This document shows, one piece after another, positions 45,910 through 58,537 of a stretch of DNA of 64,000 nucleotides (its first letter is position 1; each line of letters begins with the position of its first letter). Where the stretch lies: positions 4,313,057-4,377,056 of the forward strand of contig LR990043.1 of assembly GCA_905147135.1 (NCBI GenBank), written 5' to 3'. The notes below the pieces were generated by a model that did not search any database, was not told the origin of the DNA, and worked only from the letters and a program-made list of their open reading frames with translations. Both the position numbers and the translations under genes were made by a program. The stretch comes from Blastobasis lacticolella. Taxonomy: Eukaryota > Arthropoda > Insecta > Lepidoptera > Blastobasidae.

Positions 45910-47365
45910 GAGGACAAGAGTACCCCATGACCATAAAGGTTCCTTTACCTTTCACGGTTTTAAGCACGGTTATTCCATGACCAAACAAACCTCTCCCACC
46001 CAAGCTTTGATCCAGCTCCAGTTGAACTACTTAAACCTAACTTCCCAACTTAACCCGTACACTTCAATGATGAGACCACCTGGCTCAAACATTGTACGCT
46101 TATTGGTATTAAACTTAGTTAAAACTTAAGTAACAGTTTCTAAGTAAGAGTAGAGTAGAAGGAAACCGCACGTAAAGGTACATACATCAGTACATACAAA
46201 AGTGAATGAAATATTATAACCTCTTCCTTTTTTCAAGTCTGTATATAATAACACCAGGCATTTTAACATCATTATTATTTGAATACACGATTTTTTTTTT
46301 ATAAGTATACCGATTTTAACATAATATTATTTTAATAAAGGAAAAAAATATATATATATATATATAAGTATGTAATGCCTCGTCGCCTGAACAATAAAAC
46401 TAGCAATTTTTAAATGTTTGACAGTAAGTATTGCAATTATACCTGTAGACTAATTACGTAACTCTGTTGCTAACAATTATGTGATTTCAATGATTGAAAT
46501 TGTTACTTTTTCGATTAAGTATCTTCGATTTTCAGCGAAGTACTATTGCAATAAACTGAAACAACAGATCACGTTTTGCTATTAAATATCTCGTTTCGCT
46601 ACGACTGAGGTAATTAAATTTAAAAATAAGCCCGTCAATGTGCGTGAACCATTAATCCTAAGCTCGGTCGTAACTTCTGTAGCTAGTCTCGTACTCCTTG
46701 AATGGAATATTGGTACGGGTTAATTTAAGAACGCAATACCTTAAGAACCATATTCCTGTGCAGTTGATAAAATGTATTTCTTGAGAGCAATTTCAGTGAC
46801 GTAACAATATTTTCACCCCTGTTCCCTTTTCTGCATGTATATCTAATCGCGATAAACTCGCCGGGCGGGTCGCTACTGTATGTGTCAATCGTAAACATTA
46901 TGAACGACTGTTATCTACTATAATCTACTCGGGTGTTTAGCACGAATGCGCCTAGGTCCCTTTTTTGGCGAGTCGTGCATAACCAGTCCGGCCGGCCGGC
47001 TGGTACTCATGAGAGTTCACCTCCTCCCTCCCAACCGCACACCAGAGGGTGCCCATTTCCTTTGCGTTGGGCGCAAAAAAAGAAAAAAAAAGAACGACTG
47101 TTATCTAGTATAATCTACTCTACTAGATGGGCTGTAATAGAACAAACATTCCCAAAGCTTCATTTTCATACCGACTCGTAATACACAAGTTGCTCACATG
47201 ATTAAGTTTTCCGGAATAGGTATTGAAACATGCTCATTTGTCGCTCTGACAGAAAGTTATCATAGTATCAGGAATACCTAATTAATGGAAGCTTTGTCTA
47301 CGAACGTGTTTCCGTAATAGAACAATGTAGCTGAATATATTGTTAATGAACACATTTTGGTTATT
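45910..47365. other. No supported gene
   Basis: 46855-46880 ('cgccgggcgggtcgctac') is a decayed Helitron-like end. 46970-47090 is GC-rich with an A-run and an 82-codon frame of no recognised content. Confidence 0.45.
46348..46366 (+). repeat. (AT)n microsatellite
   Basis: An uninterrupted 'atatatatatatatata' run in AT-rich DNA. Confidence 0.9.
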
Positions 47366-47369
47366 ATAT

Positions 47370-47695
47370 AGTACTGTAGGCAAACAGGCAAGCGGTCCAC
47401 GGCCACCCTATGGAAAGTGGTCACCGACGCCTAAGGACATCAACAACACCAGCGCTACGTATTTATTCAAAAAAGTCCTTCCTTGTGTCGTGTATCTTCC
47501 AGCTATGGTCACAAACTGCGATGGTTCAAACTTTAGGTAGGACTAATGAATGGAACACGTTGCCTACAAATGTGTTCCCCGATCATTGTTGTCTTTAAGG
47601 CGTGAATAGGCTGTTTCTAGACAGACATTTCCCATCTTCGGCATCGTCACTTACTACCAGTTGAGATGGCGTTAAATGCCTATCTAGTAAATAAA
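47370..47695. mobile_element. Two LINE 3' remnants
   Basis: 47370-47460 is the minus-strand CR1-like end ('tatggaaagtggtcaccgac'). 47470-47690 is plus-strand family E, with NEWNTLPTNVFPDHCCL and 'tttcccatcttcggcatcg'. Confidence 0.6.
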
Positions 47696-47954
47696 AAAAG
47701 CATACAATCAAGCAAATTCCTGGATCTTATTACATACACCAAGCCCTTTGCTCTTGAGGGGAGCGCGTTCTCCAGAGGCCGGGATTTGTGGCCGAAAAAC
47801 TTTGCCCATTACGGCCGGCCATCAGTCCAGGCCACTTTGTTTACCTTGCCTCACCTACCTGGCTCGGTTACCGGCTTTGCTCAGTTACCGGGGTACGTTT
47901 GCGAAAGAGACCTTTGTGACCACATGGTGAAAGATTTGTAGGAAAATCTCGAAT

Positions 47955-48085
47955 TTTTTTATAGCACTAAGGTGGCAAACAAGCTTACGGCCTGCCTAGG
48001 TAAGTACTCACCGCAGCCTATGGACGTATGCAATACCAGGGGCATCACCCACGCGTTGCCGCACCCGTAAAAACCTTTAAATGTT
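47955..48085 (-). mobile_element. CR1-like LINE 3' end
   Basis: 'gcactaaggtggcaaacaag' to 'gttgccgcacccgtaaaaac' is the same 3' end as 41355-41470. Confidence 0.75.
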
Positions 48086-48099
48086 TATCTGTTCAGTGC

Positions 48100-48380
48100 T
48101 TTCGGAGATTACCCCTGACATACAAACTTTTCCTCTTCAAAATATTAGTAGAGATATGCAACCCCTTAAAGGACGACCCCGAAAAACATTCAGTGATAAG
48201 ATCAGTAATGTTCTCAAAAAGACCGGGGTCCGATGTGGTAAGAATAAAGATGTATGAAAAGAATTGTGGATATATGCGAGGCTAGGGAGTTGTGTCAGGA
48301 CAGAGCGAAGTGGCGGTCCTTAATCTCTACCTATACCTGTAGAACAGAGGCGTAAGGTTTATGTATGTGTATGTATGTAT
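48100..48380 (+). mobile_element. LINE 3' end, RTE-like
   Basis: MYEKNCGYMRG then, one frame over, ARELCQDRAKWRSLISTYTC. The same text occurs reversed at 51425-51540. A (TATG)n tail follows. Confidence 0.6.
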
Positions 48381-48903
48381 ATTCAAATAGCGACTAAAAC
48401 TTCATCCACTTCATATTCAAAAGCTTTCAATTTAAAAAGTGGAATCCAAACCTGCTTATTTGTAAGAGAGCCGTGATTCCACCAGTTTTTGATAAAGACT
48501 TGACAGTGAAGGTAAATGGAAAAAGGAGAGCGGTTTAAAAAATAAAGTCGTTAGACTATAGGAGCCTTTTCAACTAAACGTAAACTGAAACAGTTGACTC
48601 TAAAATGCTGTCTTTCTTTTTCACTATCTTACTATTATATGAGAAAGTGAATGCATGTCACTTTCGACTACGGTTGATTGAAATGAACAGTTTTCCAGTA
48701 GATACTGTCAGATGGTATCAACAATCAAGAGATGGCGCACTTATTATGTTGGTAAGACTGAAAATATAAAAAATCAAATATTTAGTAAAACGTCTTTGAA
48801 ATAAACGACGTAAAATATATAGAGTTTATTTAATTTACCTATTTACTAAGAATTTCTCATCTGTATTTTTTTTTGTGATACAAAAATCGCAAAAAATAGG
48901 CAG

Positions 48904-48950
48904 CTTTTCTACAAATACACAATCAGGCAAGATTGTGTATTTGTAGAAAT
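48904..48950. repeat. Perfect hairpin
   Basis: 'tctacaaatacacaatc', a short loop, then 'gattgtgtatttgtaga'. Possibly a short remnant of a fold-back element. Confidence 0.7.
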
Positions 48951-49339
48951 TTAAAAATGTTTTTTATTAAGTTTGTAATCCCGTTTTTTGCATATGATTA
49001 CTAAAATAGTCGACTGCGCCATCTAGTGAGAGCTTAGCAATGCTATAGGAACATATCTCTTGGAAAACTGCTTGTTGTCACTTGAACAAGACACCAGCTA
49101 GTATGCCAAACATGGCTTCGCACCTCGACTTGCCGCCACAACTTGCAAGTTATCAACAAAACAAATACTTACCTAATGTCAGCGAGGTGCACACGTAAAC
49201 ATTGGTTTGTTTAAAATGCATTTCCCGTCGCATGCCAACGTATGCAGCGTCGAGACGCTATGCACCTAATAGAATGTCTAGGGATGTTCTTGTTTCTGGT
49301 TTCAAAATCTGAACCACAATAGTGTATTGTATCTGAAGC

Positions 49340-49470
49340 TGTGAATAGCCCATAATGGTAAATAGCAGGACTTGAGCCTCCTTTACATTAGAATAGGGGA
49401 CTGCCATGATATCCACGCTTGACAGGTGGATACCACAGTGTTTGAAAAGACAAAATATAATGCCCATTTC
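49340..49470 (-). mobile_element. Family C fragment, minus strand
   Basis: 'tagcccataatggtaaatag' and 'atccacgcttgacaggtgga' match the reversed core. Confidence 0.5.
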
Positions 49471-50299
49471 ATGGTATTTATAGATAAACTAGCTGGTCTG
49501 CTTCCATTATATTAGATCTTTATCTAAGAAATAGCCGTTTGTAAAGTAAAAATGATGGAAAATGGAATTTTATTTAATAGAATTAAATTGGTGAAATATT
49601 ATTTTTATAACCTTTGTTATAAAATAACATCTGGCTAAATAGGTAAGGCATTTTTTTTTCTTTCTTTTAACTATCTGCCATCAGACATTGGCTATAATCA
49701 GATTAGTATATGCATTATATTGACTTTGGAGGATGTACATCCACTGATATATCATTCCATATGAAAAGGTACGGTTTATGTAAGTATTTTATACAACAAA
49801 ATCTGCAAATAAATGTATGTATCTACCTATCAAGTTTTTCTTACAAGCGTTGCGAAGCGTATGAGGCTTTCCGATAACTGTAAGGTTTTAAAGTGGCCAA
49901 ACATGGAACTCTAGCAGTTGTTGTCGTACAATATATTAAAGTTTTTACGTTTTTTGGCTACATGCTGCCGGTGAAGCAGGGACGCACATACTAGCATAGA
50001 GTTAGCATTAAATATAAAATACTTCCATTATGCATGCTAGCCTCGCCGGTGCCGTTTTATTTGAATTTACCAGCCAGATTTGTTATGCAATTTGGATTTG
50101 TTTCAAATTGTGTGACTGTTTAATGCCGAGGAGTGTGTATTTTTGCATTTTTTGGTCTATATTTTATTTCAGACTTGGTCGTAAGGAGATACGGTACGAT
50201 AACGTTTGAATGCTTTGAGACAGCTAATGGTTAACGAACTCAACGAATGGTTAGCTCACTGTTATCCAAAGGGAAAGGGAAAGAGCTATTCTAGGAGTC

Positions 50300-50600
50300 T
50301 TGTAGCGCGATATAATGACAGAAATGACAAGATTCAAGGTCACCGACATAGTCCGAAGGATTGCCAGGCTAAAGTGGCAGTGGACAGGGCACATAGCTAG
50401 AACAATAAATGGCCGATAGGGCAGTAATGTTTTCGAGTGGCGACTACGTACGTGGGTAGGCCTCGTACAAAGTGGATCAACGACCTGGTAAAGATCGCAG
50501 GTACCAGCTGGATGCGGAAGGCATATGACCGGCCTTTGTGGAAATTTTTGGATGAGACCTTTGCCCAGCAGTGGGCGTATTTCGGCTGATATGATGATGA
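50300..50600 (+). mobile_element. RTE-like LINE 3' end
   Basis: Across frameshifts it encodes TDIVRRIARLKWQWTGHIAR then GRPRTKWINDLVKIAG and MRKAYDRPLWKFLDETFAQQ. It ends 'cggctgatatgatgatga'. 5'-truncated. Confidence 0.8.
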
Positions 50601-51064
50601 CAAATGGTTTACGATACCGTTATCTACGTGTACGTAACTTTTCCTCTTCACATTATTAGTACCTACCTACAGACGTGAGTTCACAGACGAGCCCAAAACC
50701 TTACATAATATCAGCTCACAATCCCGCTACCATTTTAATGCGAATGCGATTACGTAAGAACCACAAATCTGCCACCCGCTTAGCCGGGTACCAGCTAAAT
50801 GAATGCTGGGATAATTTCCCGGGCAAAACAACGCTGACCGCGCCGTCGGGCGATCCACGTCAAGTCTGTACCCACTCACAGCTCCACGTTAACGCGGATA
50901 TCTCTTACGCCTCTGTTAACTTTTCTAGTGCTGTGCCGCGATACATGACAATGAGGGCATATACTGGTCGGTTTTTCGACCGAATAATCGTTTAATATTA
51001 TTTCTACTTTAAAAGTGACGTCTTTTGCGTAGTAGAAAGCTTTTGCCTCAGCAGTGCACTGAAT

Positions 51065-51150
51065 TTTGTTTATTGCCTAGGTAGGCACACGGGCGTACGG
51101 TCCATCAGATGGAAAGTGGCCACAATCGTCCAGGCCATCTGCAACCTAAG
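51065..51150 (-). mobile_element. LINE 3' scrap
   Basis: 'ggtccatcagatggaaagtg' then 'gccacaatcgtccaggc' is a diverged copy of the 61505 text. Confidence 0.4.
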
Positions 51151-51424
51151 GGGAGCGGATGCGGTGCCGGCCTTCGATCGATAGTTGATGATAATTACGT
51201 AGTAAATAATAAGAGAAGCCAACCTCACATGCACGTGGTTCCGCTGCTGACAGACGGACAAGGCTCTGGCGAGTAGGCTTCACCCTAACGAGTTGTGCGT
51301 TTCAGATGGTACTCGCCGAATGTAAAAAACCAAAACAACACTTTTTAATTAATGTTTCTGGTAGGAAACCGTTTCTTAAAGTAGAAGGGATTTATCGCTG
51401 GGATAGTGACGAAATAATACATAC

Positions 51425-51540
51425 ATACAAAAAAAGCTTAACGCTCACGCCTGTGTCCCACAGGTGGGGTAGGCAGAGACTATGGACCGCCACTTTGCTC
51501 TGACCTGACACAATTCTCTAGCCTCGCAGATATCCGAAAT
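51425..51540 (-). mobile_element. LINE 3' end, RTE-like, minus strand
   Basis: Reversed, it reads 'gcgaggctagagaattgtgt' and codes ARELCQVRAKWRSIVSAYPT, then 'cccacctgtgggacacaggc'. A scrap of the same end is at 28215-28255. Confidence 0.65.
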
Positions 51541-51700
51541 AATATTGCTACAATAACAGTTAAACTGTTAATATTTGCTCCTTAATAAAAAAAAATACTC
51601 GGATGTCAAGTCAAAAGCCTTAAATTAATTTTTAAATAAAAATATTCGGTACAGAGAGCTACATCTTTACTACCTACGTATTACACGGTTTTCAATAAAT

Positions 51701-51964
51701 ATGATTAAGAATGTACAATTTTCCTGTGAGAAACCGGGGCTAGAAAAACACGAAGAATTTTTTTTACATAAAGTATTTCCTGACCATACCAAGATTTGGT
51801 CTTTGGACTTTCACATCACTAAACCTCAAATTTTGCATGAAGCTTCCATTTGGGGCAAGATAAGACCGGATTTAACAAGCCTGACCCCGGGTGGCTGTTG
51901 GAAGTTTTTAAAATATTCACTTGCCGTATCTTCTGAAGAGAGTCGCGAAACTCTGTTCTATTAA
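51701..51964 (+). CDS. Unrecognised ORF, 87 codons
   Basis: An ATG-initiated frame with balanced composition (CEKPGLEKHEEFFLHKVF, WSLDFHITKPQILHEAS, GGCWKFLKYSLAVSSEE). It is not repeated elsewhere in the window and lies between LINE debris. No signal peptide, membrane segment or known motif is visible. It may be a decayed gene or chance. Confidence 0.2.
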   Translation: MIKNVQFSCEKPGLEKHEEFFLHKVFPDHTKIWSLDFHITKPQILHEASIWGKIRPDLTSLTPGGCWKFLKYSLAVSSEESRETLFY

Positions 51965-52939
51965 TTTTAAACATTGGTTATTTACAAATACCTACACTAT
52001 GCGCTAGATATACCTACATAGTCTAAAATCTACATATTTCCGCATGTACCTATACGTCAATACACAATCACACGCTATGTAAATTTAGTCTAGTAGGTGC
52101 CCACTTAAAATAATTTATCGTCCATGTCCATGCGTGAGAATTTAGAGCTTTATTTTTATTTGTGACTAATAATTTAAAGCTGTCTGCACTCCAAATTGTG
52201 AATATATATATACGCTTACTAAATGTCGCATAGGTTTATCATGGGCATCCTCAATATCTGTCACACTTATGTCAAGTTTTACATTTTAACACTAAATTTA
52301 TTTGCGAAGTTTACTGAATTTTTCATAAGAAATAGGAAAAAGTTTGCTCAGACGAATTAACAGACAGAACATGTTTTTAAAAAGTAGGTACCTACTTAAA
52401 AGGTACCTCATTGTAGGTACCTTAGTAGTAGGTTATTATAGGCGATTATACAATAGGTTATAGGAAAATCTTTGCTCAGACGAAGTCCCAGTAAAAGTCC
52501 GTTTATAAAAAAATACTGTACAGTATAAGTTCTAACTCGAAAAGCATTTTCAACTGACCATTAACAGAATAGAAGACAAAAGAAAAATTGTCCCTTTGTG
52601 TGAAAATCGTAATAAACAGTGAGACAAGTTGAGATTACTCGCGCGCGACGTAAAATATTTTGATCTTTGACCTTTTTATCTCTTTCTTTGTTATATTTTT
52701 GGTTCTGAAATTACGGTAACGAACGTAATAATTAGCCAAATTTCCCACGTCTCCCTTGAGGGAAAAATTGCTTGTCTAAATCAAGTTTTACGAAATACCT
52801 ATCTACATAAATCCTGCCTATCTATCTACGAGCTATGCTCGGAATTTCTATGCGTGATCGATTCAGAATTTTTAATTTATTTATTTTGGTTCACCAACAG
52901 TTTGTACACAAGATACATAGGTAGGTATAGTAGAAATGA

Positions 52940-53235
52940 GGAGATCCGCAAGTGAACCAAGGTCACCGACATAGCTCTAAGGATTGCCAGACTGAAGTGG
53001 CAGTAGGCAAGGAACATAGCTTGAAGAATAGATGGCCGATGGGACAGTAAAGTTCTCGAGTGGCGACCACTTACCGGAAGACGCAGCGTGAGTAGGCTTC
53101 CTACAAGGTGGACCGACGACCTGGTAAGGATCGCAAGTACCAGCTGGATGCGGAAAGCACAGGACCGGCTTTGTGGAGATCTCTGGGGAACGCCTATGCC
53201 CAGCAGTGGGCGTCTGATGGCTGATATGATGATCT
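52940..53235 (+). mobile_element. RTE-like LINE 3' end
   Basis: SKVLEWRPLTGRRSVSRLPT then RWTDDLVRIASTSWMRKAQD, with stops upstream and a frameshift after. It ends 'ggctgatatgatgat'. Confidence 0.8.
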
Positions 53236-53257
53236 ACCTAAATGGTATACCTTCATG

Positions 53258-53385
53258 TGTACAGTGCCACAACTTATCTAACCCGGTAGCCAACACTGGA
53301 ACTAAGTGTCCCCATTATAAATGTCATTTTGCTGTCAACAAAAGCGACACCATTACCAGGTCAGGTCAGTGAGTGGCACTGTACA
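53258..53385. mobile_element. MITE, 128 bp
   Basis: A perfect 13-base terminal inverted repeat: TGTACAGTGCCAC at 53258-53270 and GTGGCACTGTACA at 53373-53385. No ORF. Confidence 0.7.
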
Positions 53386-53400
53386 TAAGTCTACCTTTAG

Positions 53401-53567
53401 GCGGATGCTACACGCTCAATATTTATCGCAATACATAAGTTTGATACGGATAGTGGATTTCTGATTTTCTAGAAATCCTGGTTTCCGCATCACGATCCGT
53501 GACTCCTACACACTCATTAATATCGTGATTCAGGATCGCAATCCACGTATCGAGCGTCTAGCATCCT
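53401..53567. mobile_element. MITE, about 167 bp
   Basis: 'gcggatgctacacgctcaat' against the right end 'atcgagcgtctagcatcctc' gives an inverted repeat of about 20 bases with several mismatches. It lies 15 bases after the MITE at 53258. Confidence 0.6.
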
Positions 53568-53569
53568 CC

Positions 53570-56135
53570 ATAGATTTAGAGGAGAATAGTCGAAAAAACA
53601 ATTGGCAAAGTGTAGCAAGAAGTGAAGTGTAGTAAATACTCTTCCGATCTTGAACAAGCCTCACGTTCAACACTCGACGGACTTTCTACGAATTTCGTCC
53701 GTAATTTTCCGAAACGAATTAAGTCCCCAATTTACCAGGTCAACAAAGCGAGTATGTTATTATTGCATAAAGTCAAGAAATGGCCGAAAACTTCGCCACT
53801 TGAACCCCAAAACCGTAATGGTAATCAAAGTCTAACAAACGTAATCAGGGGTCGCAAACTTAGGCTAATTATTCGGCCCGCATTGAGCGTTTGACAGGAG
53901 TGCTCAAGTTAAATATAACATTTGCTTACGGTTCAGAGGGGCTGTGTACAATGTGTACATGTCTCGGCCCGTATATGTTACACGATATTTCGTTATATAG
54001 GTGCCATTCGTGTGTATCTAACTTGTAGACATATTAATATCCTACCTAGGAGAAAGACTCGAGGACAGCAGCAGTTCGAAATGGTATGGTATTCTTTCCC
54101 GCAAAAAACACTGACCAGATATTAATAATATTATGCACTGTTGTAGCTTCTAACCCATAATAAAGACCGCCTATAACTTTTATCAAAATCCAATGTGGTG
54201 TCGGGTGTCACGATGAGCTTGCGGACAAATATAGATACCTGCATACATGAGTATGGATGTATGTATGTAAACTATTTATTGCGTATAACTAACTACATAA
54301 AGAACAATAACTAAAGAAAATAAATATACATTGCAAAGGCGGGCTTATCCTACAATGGGATTTCTTCCAGCTAACCTTACCTTGAATAGTCTGAAATTAG
54401 CTATTTAACGAGCGGTGGTAGCAATATCGGGTATTGTGCAAATTTTAAGTTAACTATAACGTTGAATACTATATACCACCGCCATTGAATACTATATATC
54501 CAAAATATAGACTATAATACTATATAATAATTACCTAATATACTATAAATATATAATAATTATCATGATGATGATGATGAGTATCATGAACATATAGGTA
54601 TATACGTCGGTAGATCAATCGCCTACATGAATATAGCGATGAATAAATTCGAGTAATATTGATTACAATATCCACCTCGACTACAAACCTCCTCACAATT
54701 CGTGTCGTGCTCAAGCTAAATAAATGCACAGCAAAAACTGTACACGAACACCACTTTCTCGGGAACTAACTAAGACCACTTTTATATCTGCGGAGAAATG
54801 CACTCAGAGTTAACAGCTCACTTGAAGCGGCTCGTTCGGTCTTTCTAGGGACCGGGCGAGTAACTATGCAGATTTTTATCTTTAAACTTGGATCGTTTCT
54901 GACTTTAGCTATAGGAGACTAGACTATGCATTTATTGATTATACTTCATAAGTTTTTCTTTAGATTGTGTGATAGAAGTAGGTTATTCGTTCGTTAATGT
55001 TTTATTTAATAAAGGACTCTGGTACGGTGGATATGTACAGTCAGTTGCAGAGAGAACTGCCCCCCCCCTATATCATACATAGGTGCATTAAATGTATGAC
55101 TGTACACATACATATGTACATTATATGTATGGTAGGAGGGTCAATTAGCTTTGTCAATTCATTCACAATTAAGACTCTACAACCGCCTTATGGCTTTATT
55201 TGCAGAAAAGATATCTCAAACATTTATTCATTTGTTTGAGTTATCTTTTCTGCATAAGATTATTGTGTTCCCGTATGAAGGAAACTCACATGCTATTGAT
55301 ATTCAATTGAGACTCCATTTCGATTTAGATAAATTGTAGTGGAATGGTAATTGACTCTCAGTTAAATTGTCGTTGCTTTGGCCTTCTAAAATCCACAAAG
55401 AGACTACCGTTTTAGTCAGGCAATCACAATAGCAAATAGTCCGAATTAGCACCATACCAAAAACGTTTCAAACTTCGTATTGAGATTCAATTGTGTTATT
55501 CGTAAGTTAGCAGACTGGGGGCAGGTGTGCTGTCTGCTCGTTTGTCATTGAATAATTTAGAAGTCACATTATAAGTTATACAAATACGTATCCCAAAATA
55601 ATAGAAGTCTGTGAACTCACTCGTAGTACAAACTACTTACTTACTAATACTTAGTTGAATAGTGATGAAAACTATTATAAGTTGCACGCTCCATGGTAAT
55701 GGCTAGACTCGCCCTAGTGTCTGGAACGTGCAATCGTTTTGAAATCCTACTAATTTACTTCTATACGCACGTTATTCCCAATCCAATCTCAACCCAGTAC
55801 GAAGTATTCATTTGGTACAAACTACTTCTATATTTAGGTACCTACCAAAACCTCCCTCGTAATGATTCGCCGTTGGATAAAGCGATATCTACCTATTTGT
55901 GGAAATCGAATTAATTAAAATCATACAGCACTAATTAATAGCACAGTCGAGACAGCCCAAGCGTACAAACACAGTCACTGAGCAGCGTTTCATACTATTA
56001 CCTTAACGAATTTCGGGACTAAGTTGAATAAATTCCTAAATTTCAGACACAAAGAGGCAATTCACGGCCATATTTCTTTAGATTTATAATATCACAAGAA
56101 GGCCCGTCTCTCGAACTCTAATTGTTGTTTGGCAA
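53570..56135. other. No supported gene
   Basis: A GTG-initiated 90-codon frame at 53622-53894 and ones at 54997-55339 have no motif. 54560-54580 is an (ATG)n run. Confidence 0.45.
55202..55253. repeat. Hairpin
   Basis: 'gcagaaaagata..tcaaaca' is mirrored by 'ttgtttgagttatcttttctgc' around a loop of about ten bases. Confidence 0.7.
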
Positions 56136-56139
56136 CAAA

Positions 56140-56350
56140 TTATTTTGTTCAAGCGCCCGCCACCCGCCATCTTGCAGGCTAGGCGACGAGTTTTAACACC
56201 AGTAACTCATTTTTGAAAGCCATTGTCCACGGCTCCCATCTCGGTTTCCACTCGGGATGGTAAAGTTTTACGTCGCCGGAGAATTTTTAATGGCGCCTCT
56301 CTTTATTCGAGATTTCTTTGATAACCCTCCGCTGGACGCTGGGGAAGCGC
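56140..56350. promoter_or_regulatory. GC-rich, repeat-free stretch with a YY1/Pho-like site
   Basis: 'cacccgccatcttgcagg' is the reverse complement of a YY1/Pho-like AAGATGGCGG core. It is surrounded by non-repetitive, GC-richer sequence ('gttttacgtcgccggag', 'ggatggtaaag'). It has no open frame of note. Regulatory or conserved non-coding status is a guess. Confidence 0.25.
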
Positions 56351-56354
56351 CTAA

Positions 56355-57365
56355 TGTTGGGTTTTGTTAAAATGCGCCGTGTACAAAACAAGAGTATAAG
56401 TGCATGGACACCTTAAGGATCAGATTCCCATGCAGTTCTAAAGGATTTTAAAGCGTTATTGAATTAAATTTTTATTTATTTTATAAAAATATGGGGGTTA
56501 AAGGCGAGTTCTTCAGACCTCAGGGACCCCTCTCATTTAGCGTTTGCTAAAGAAAGTTTAAATGTGTTTTCATTTTGGATTAAAGTGCACTACAGAGCCT
56601 GTATATTGCTGTAGCTGCAAAGGAAAATTTTCTTGAAGTGGAATTTTCTTATGCTCGTGTACTGTACCTACGTATTGTCACAGTGTCAAGAATGCCTACT
56701 AGGTATTGTAGACATATAGTGGAAGATGGGATGGGAGGGATGGGAGTTGGCAAACGGGTTAGTAGACTGTGCTGTGACGTCAGCCCGTTAAGGGAGAGTG
56801 TTTATGGACAACTGGATTTGTGAGTGTCAAGAAATGCGCATGCCCAAATAGCCACCGGCAAGTAAGCGTGCGCATCACCCGTGGTTAGGTCTGACGCGGT
56901 CCGTATGACCGAGAGGTCGACAGGACCCTGGGTCGGGGAGAGTACAAGTATAGTTGGAGAGAATCTAACCGCTAGAGGGTGCTGGCCACATTGTACAGAT
57001 TCGTGTTATGTATATAGGTACAGTAACTACAATTTGCCGTCCGCATCTACACTACCTTGTAATTTGGGTGTATAGCATGTTCCCGTTGAAACTACATTGA
57101 ATTTCGGGATAAATTGTACTCTATGTAGTAATCCGGTTCTAGTAGAATCTACAACAATTACTAGTGTAAACAGTTATTTTACACTGAATTATACCTGTGA
57201 TTAAACTAAATAGTTGTATTAAGTGGTGAAGGACCCGAACGATTTTAAGAAGCCCAGACAGGAGGCATCCATTCAGTACGAGTGGAGACTTTTTATTTAT
57301 AACAATAGGAGGTACACTAGCAAGCGAGCCGTGGGATACAGGCGTGAGTGTTTGTAATATGTACC
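56355..57365. other. No supported gene
   Basis: 56850-57000 is GC-richer ('gtccgtatgaccgagaggtc'). Short frames here have no recognised content. Confidence 0.45.
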
Positions 57366-57368
57366 GAC

Positions 57369-57481
57369 GTACTGTCAGCTGCAAAACGAACGCCCCCCCC
57401 CCCCCCCCCCTCTCCCTCTACCCTACCCCCTACCCTACAATACATTAAGTGTAGCTAGCTTTCACTCTGCAGCTAACTGTA
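57369..57481. mobile_element. Small palindromic element with an 18-C run
   Basis: 'tactgtcagctgca' on the left pairs with 'tgcagctaactgta' on the right. The loop contains 18 consecutive C (57393-57410) and 'ccctaccccctaccctac'. A related half-copy with nine C lies at 55029-55075. Confidence 0.55.
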
Positions 57482-57899
57482 TTACGTAGGTACCTATGTT
57501 CAAAACAATATCACACAAACTTATTTACTAAAATAACAGTAATAACGATTGGAATATTCTTGTTCTACACTGGGCGAAAAGCCAGACAATATCTTAAGTC
57601 CGAAAAGTAGCTTTTACTAAAAGAATAACATTTCATATTTGATATGATATCAAATTTGTTACGGTCTTATTCAATTAGGAATAATAATTTAGTTACAGCT
57701 GCGCGCTTCTGTGAGGACGGTCCCAGTAAATTATTCAAGAGCAATGAATCTTGTATATCTTCTACGTCTTGATAAAGATACGAAAATCAAAACTGTATGT
57801 AATTTATTTTTTTACAATGCAAGATCATAAGGGCATGACCACCTTAAGAATCATGTTCCTGTGCACTACAGGTGTTAAAAGGTTTTAAAGCATTCATGT

Positions 57900-58080
57900 A
57901 TTAAATTTCTATTTATTACACAAAAGATACCCACTGCAGGGTACAGGCCTCTCTCCCATTTTTCCACTCAGACCTATTTGCTGCTAGGTCTCTCCACTTC
58001 GCATGCGCCTCTAATTCGTAGTGCCATATTTTACGAGGCCGACCACGACGTCTTGCCCTGTAGTGGGACACTGAAGGCTA
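57900..58080 (-). mobile_element. RTE-like LINE 3' end, minus strand
   Basis: Reversed, it reads 'ggtcggcctcgtaaaatatg' and codes for RGRPRKIWHYELEAHAKWRD then LAANRSEWKNGREAC across a frameshift. Confidence 0.6.
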
Positions 58081-58537
58081 CTAAAAAAAGAGAAAACTAG
58101 AACTACTCATTTTAGCTGAAGATGCACCAAATACCCTAAACGTTACTATAGTCGAAAAGGATTTTTTTCTTAAAGTGGTATGACATTATGCTCTTGTACT
58201 GTACCTACTTGTGACTCAAAATTACAAATGAAAACTTGTATGGTATATAAATATGGAGTAACGAAGTGAAGATGAGATCATTATTTGGTTTATTGGAGCC
58301 ATTTAGAATGATGGGAGAGATTCGTTCTCGGTCCTGTGAAAAAATCGGTTCAATTATCACTTCAAAGATAATGATGACATACAAAATAATTCTTCAGTAG
58401 AATTTTATTATCAGTGTAGAATATGACGTGTAATAATGATGAAGACAAAAAAATATAAATTTTAATTAGCTTTTTATGTAATGAAACTAGGATTTCAAAC
58501 AATATTTCTGTGGTAGCCGTCTGTAATGTGTCTGAAT

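Larger units (their letters stand above)
48385..50295. other. No gene seen apart from listed repeats
   Basis: Unclassified DNA around the hairpin at 48904 and the family C scrap at 49340. Confidence 0.5.

Noticed and set aside
47666..47941. 91-codon ORF as a gene
   Set aside because: It straddles a LINE family E tail and unclassified GC-rich DNA; no motif and no splice context.
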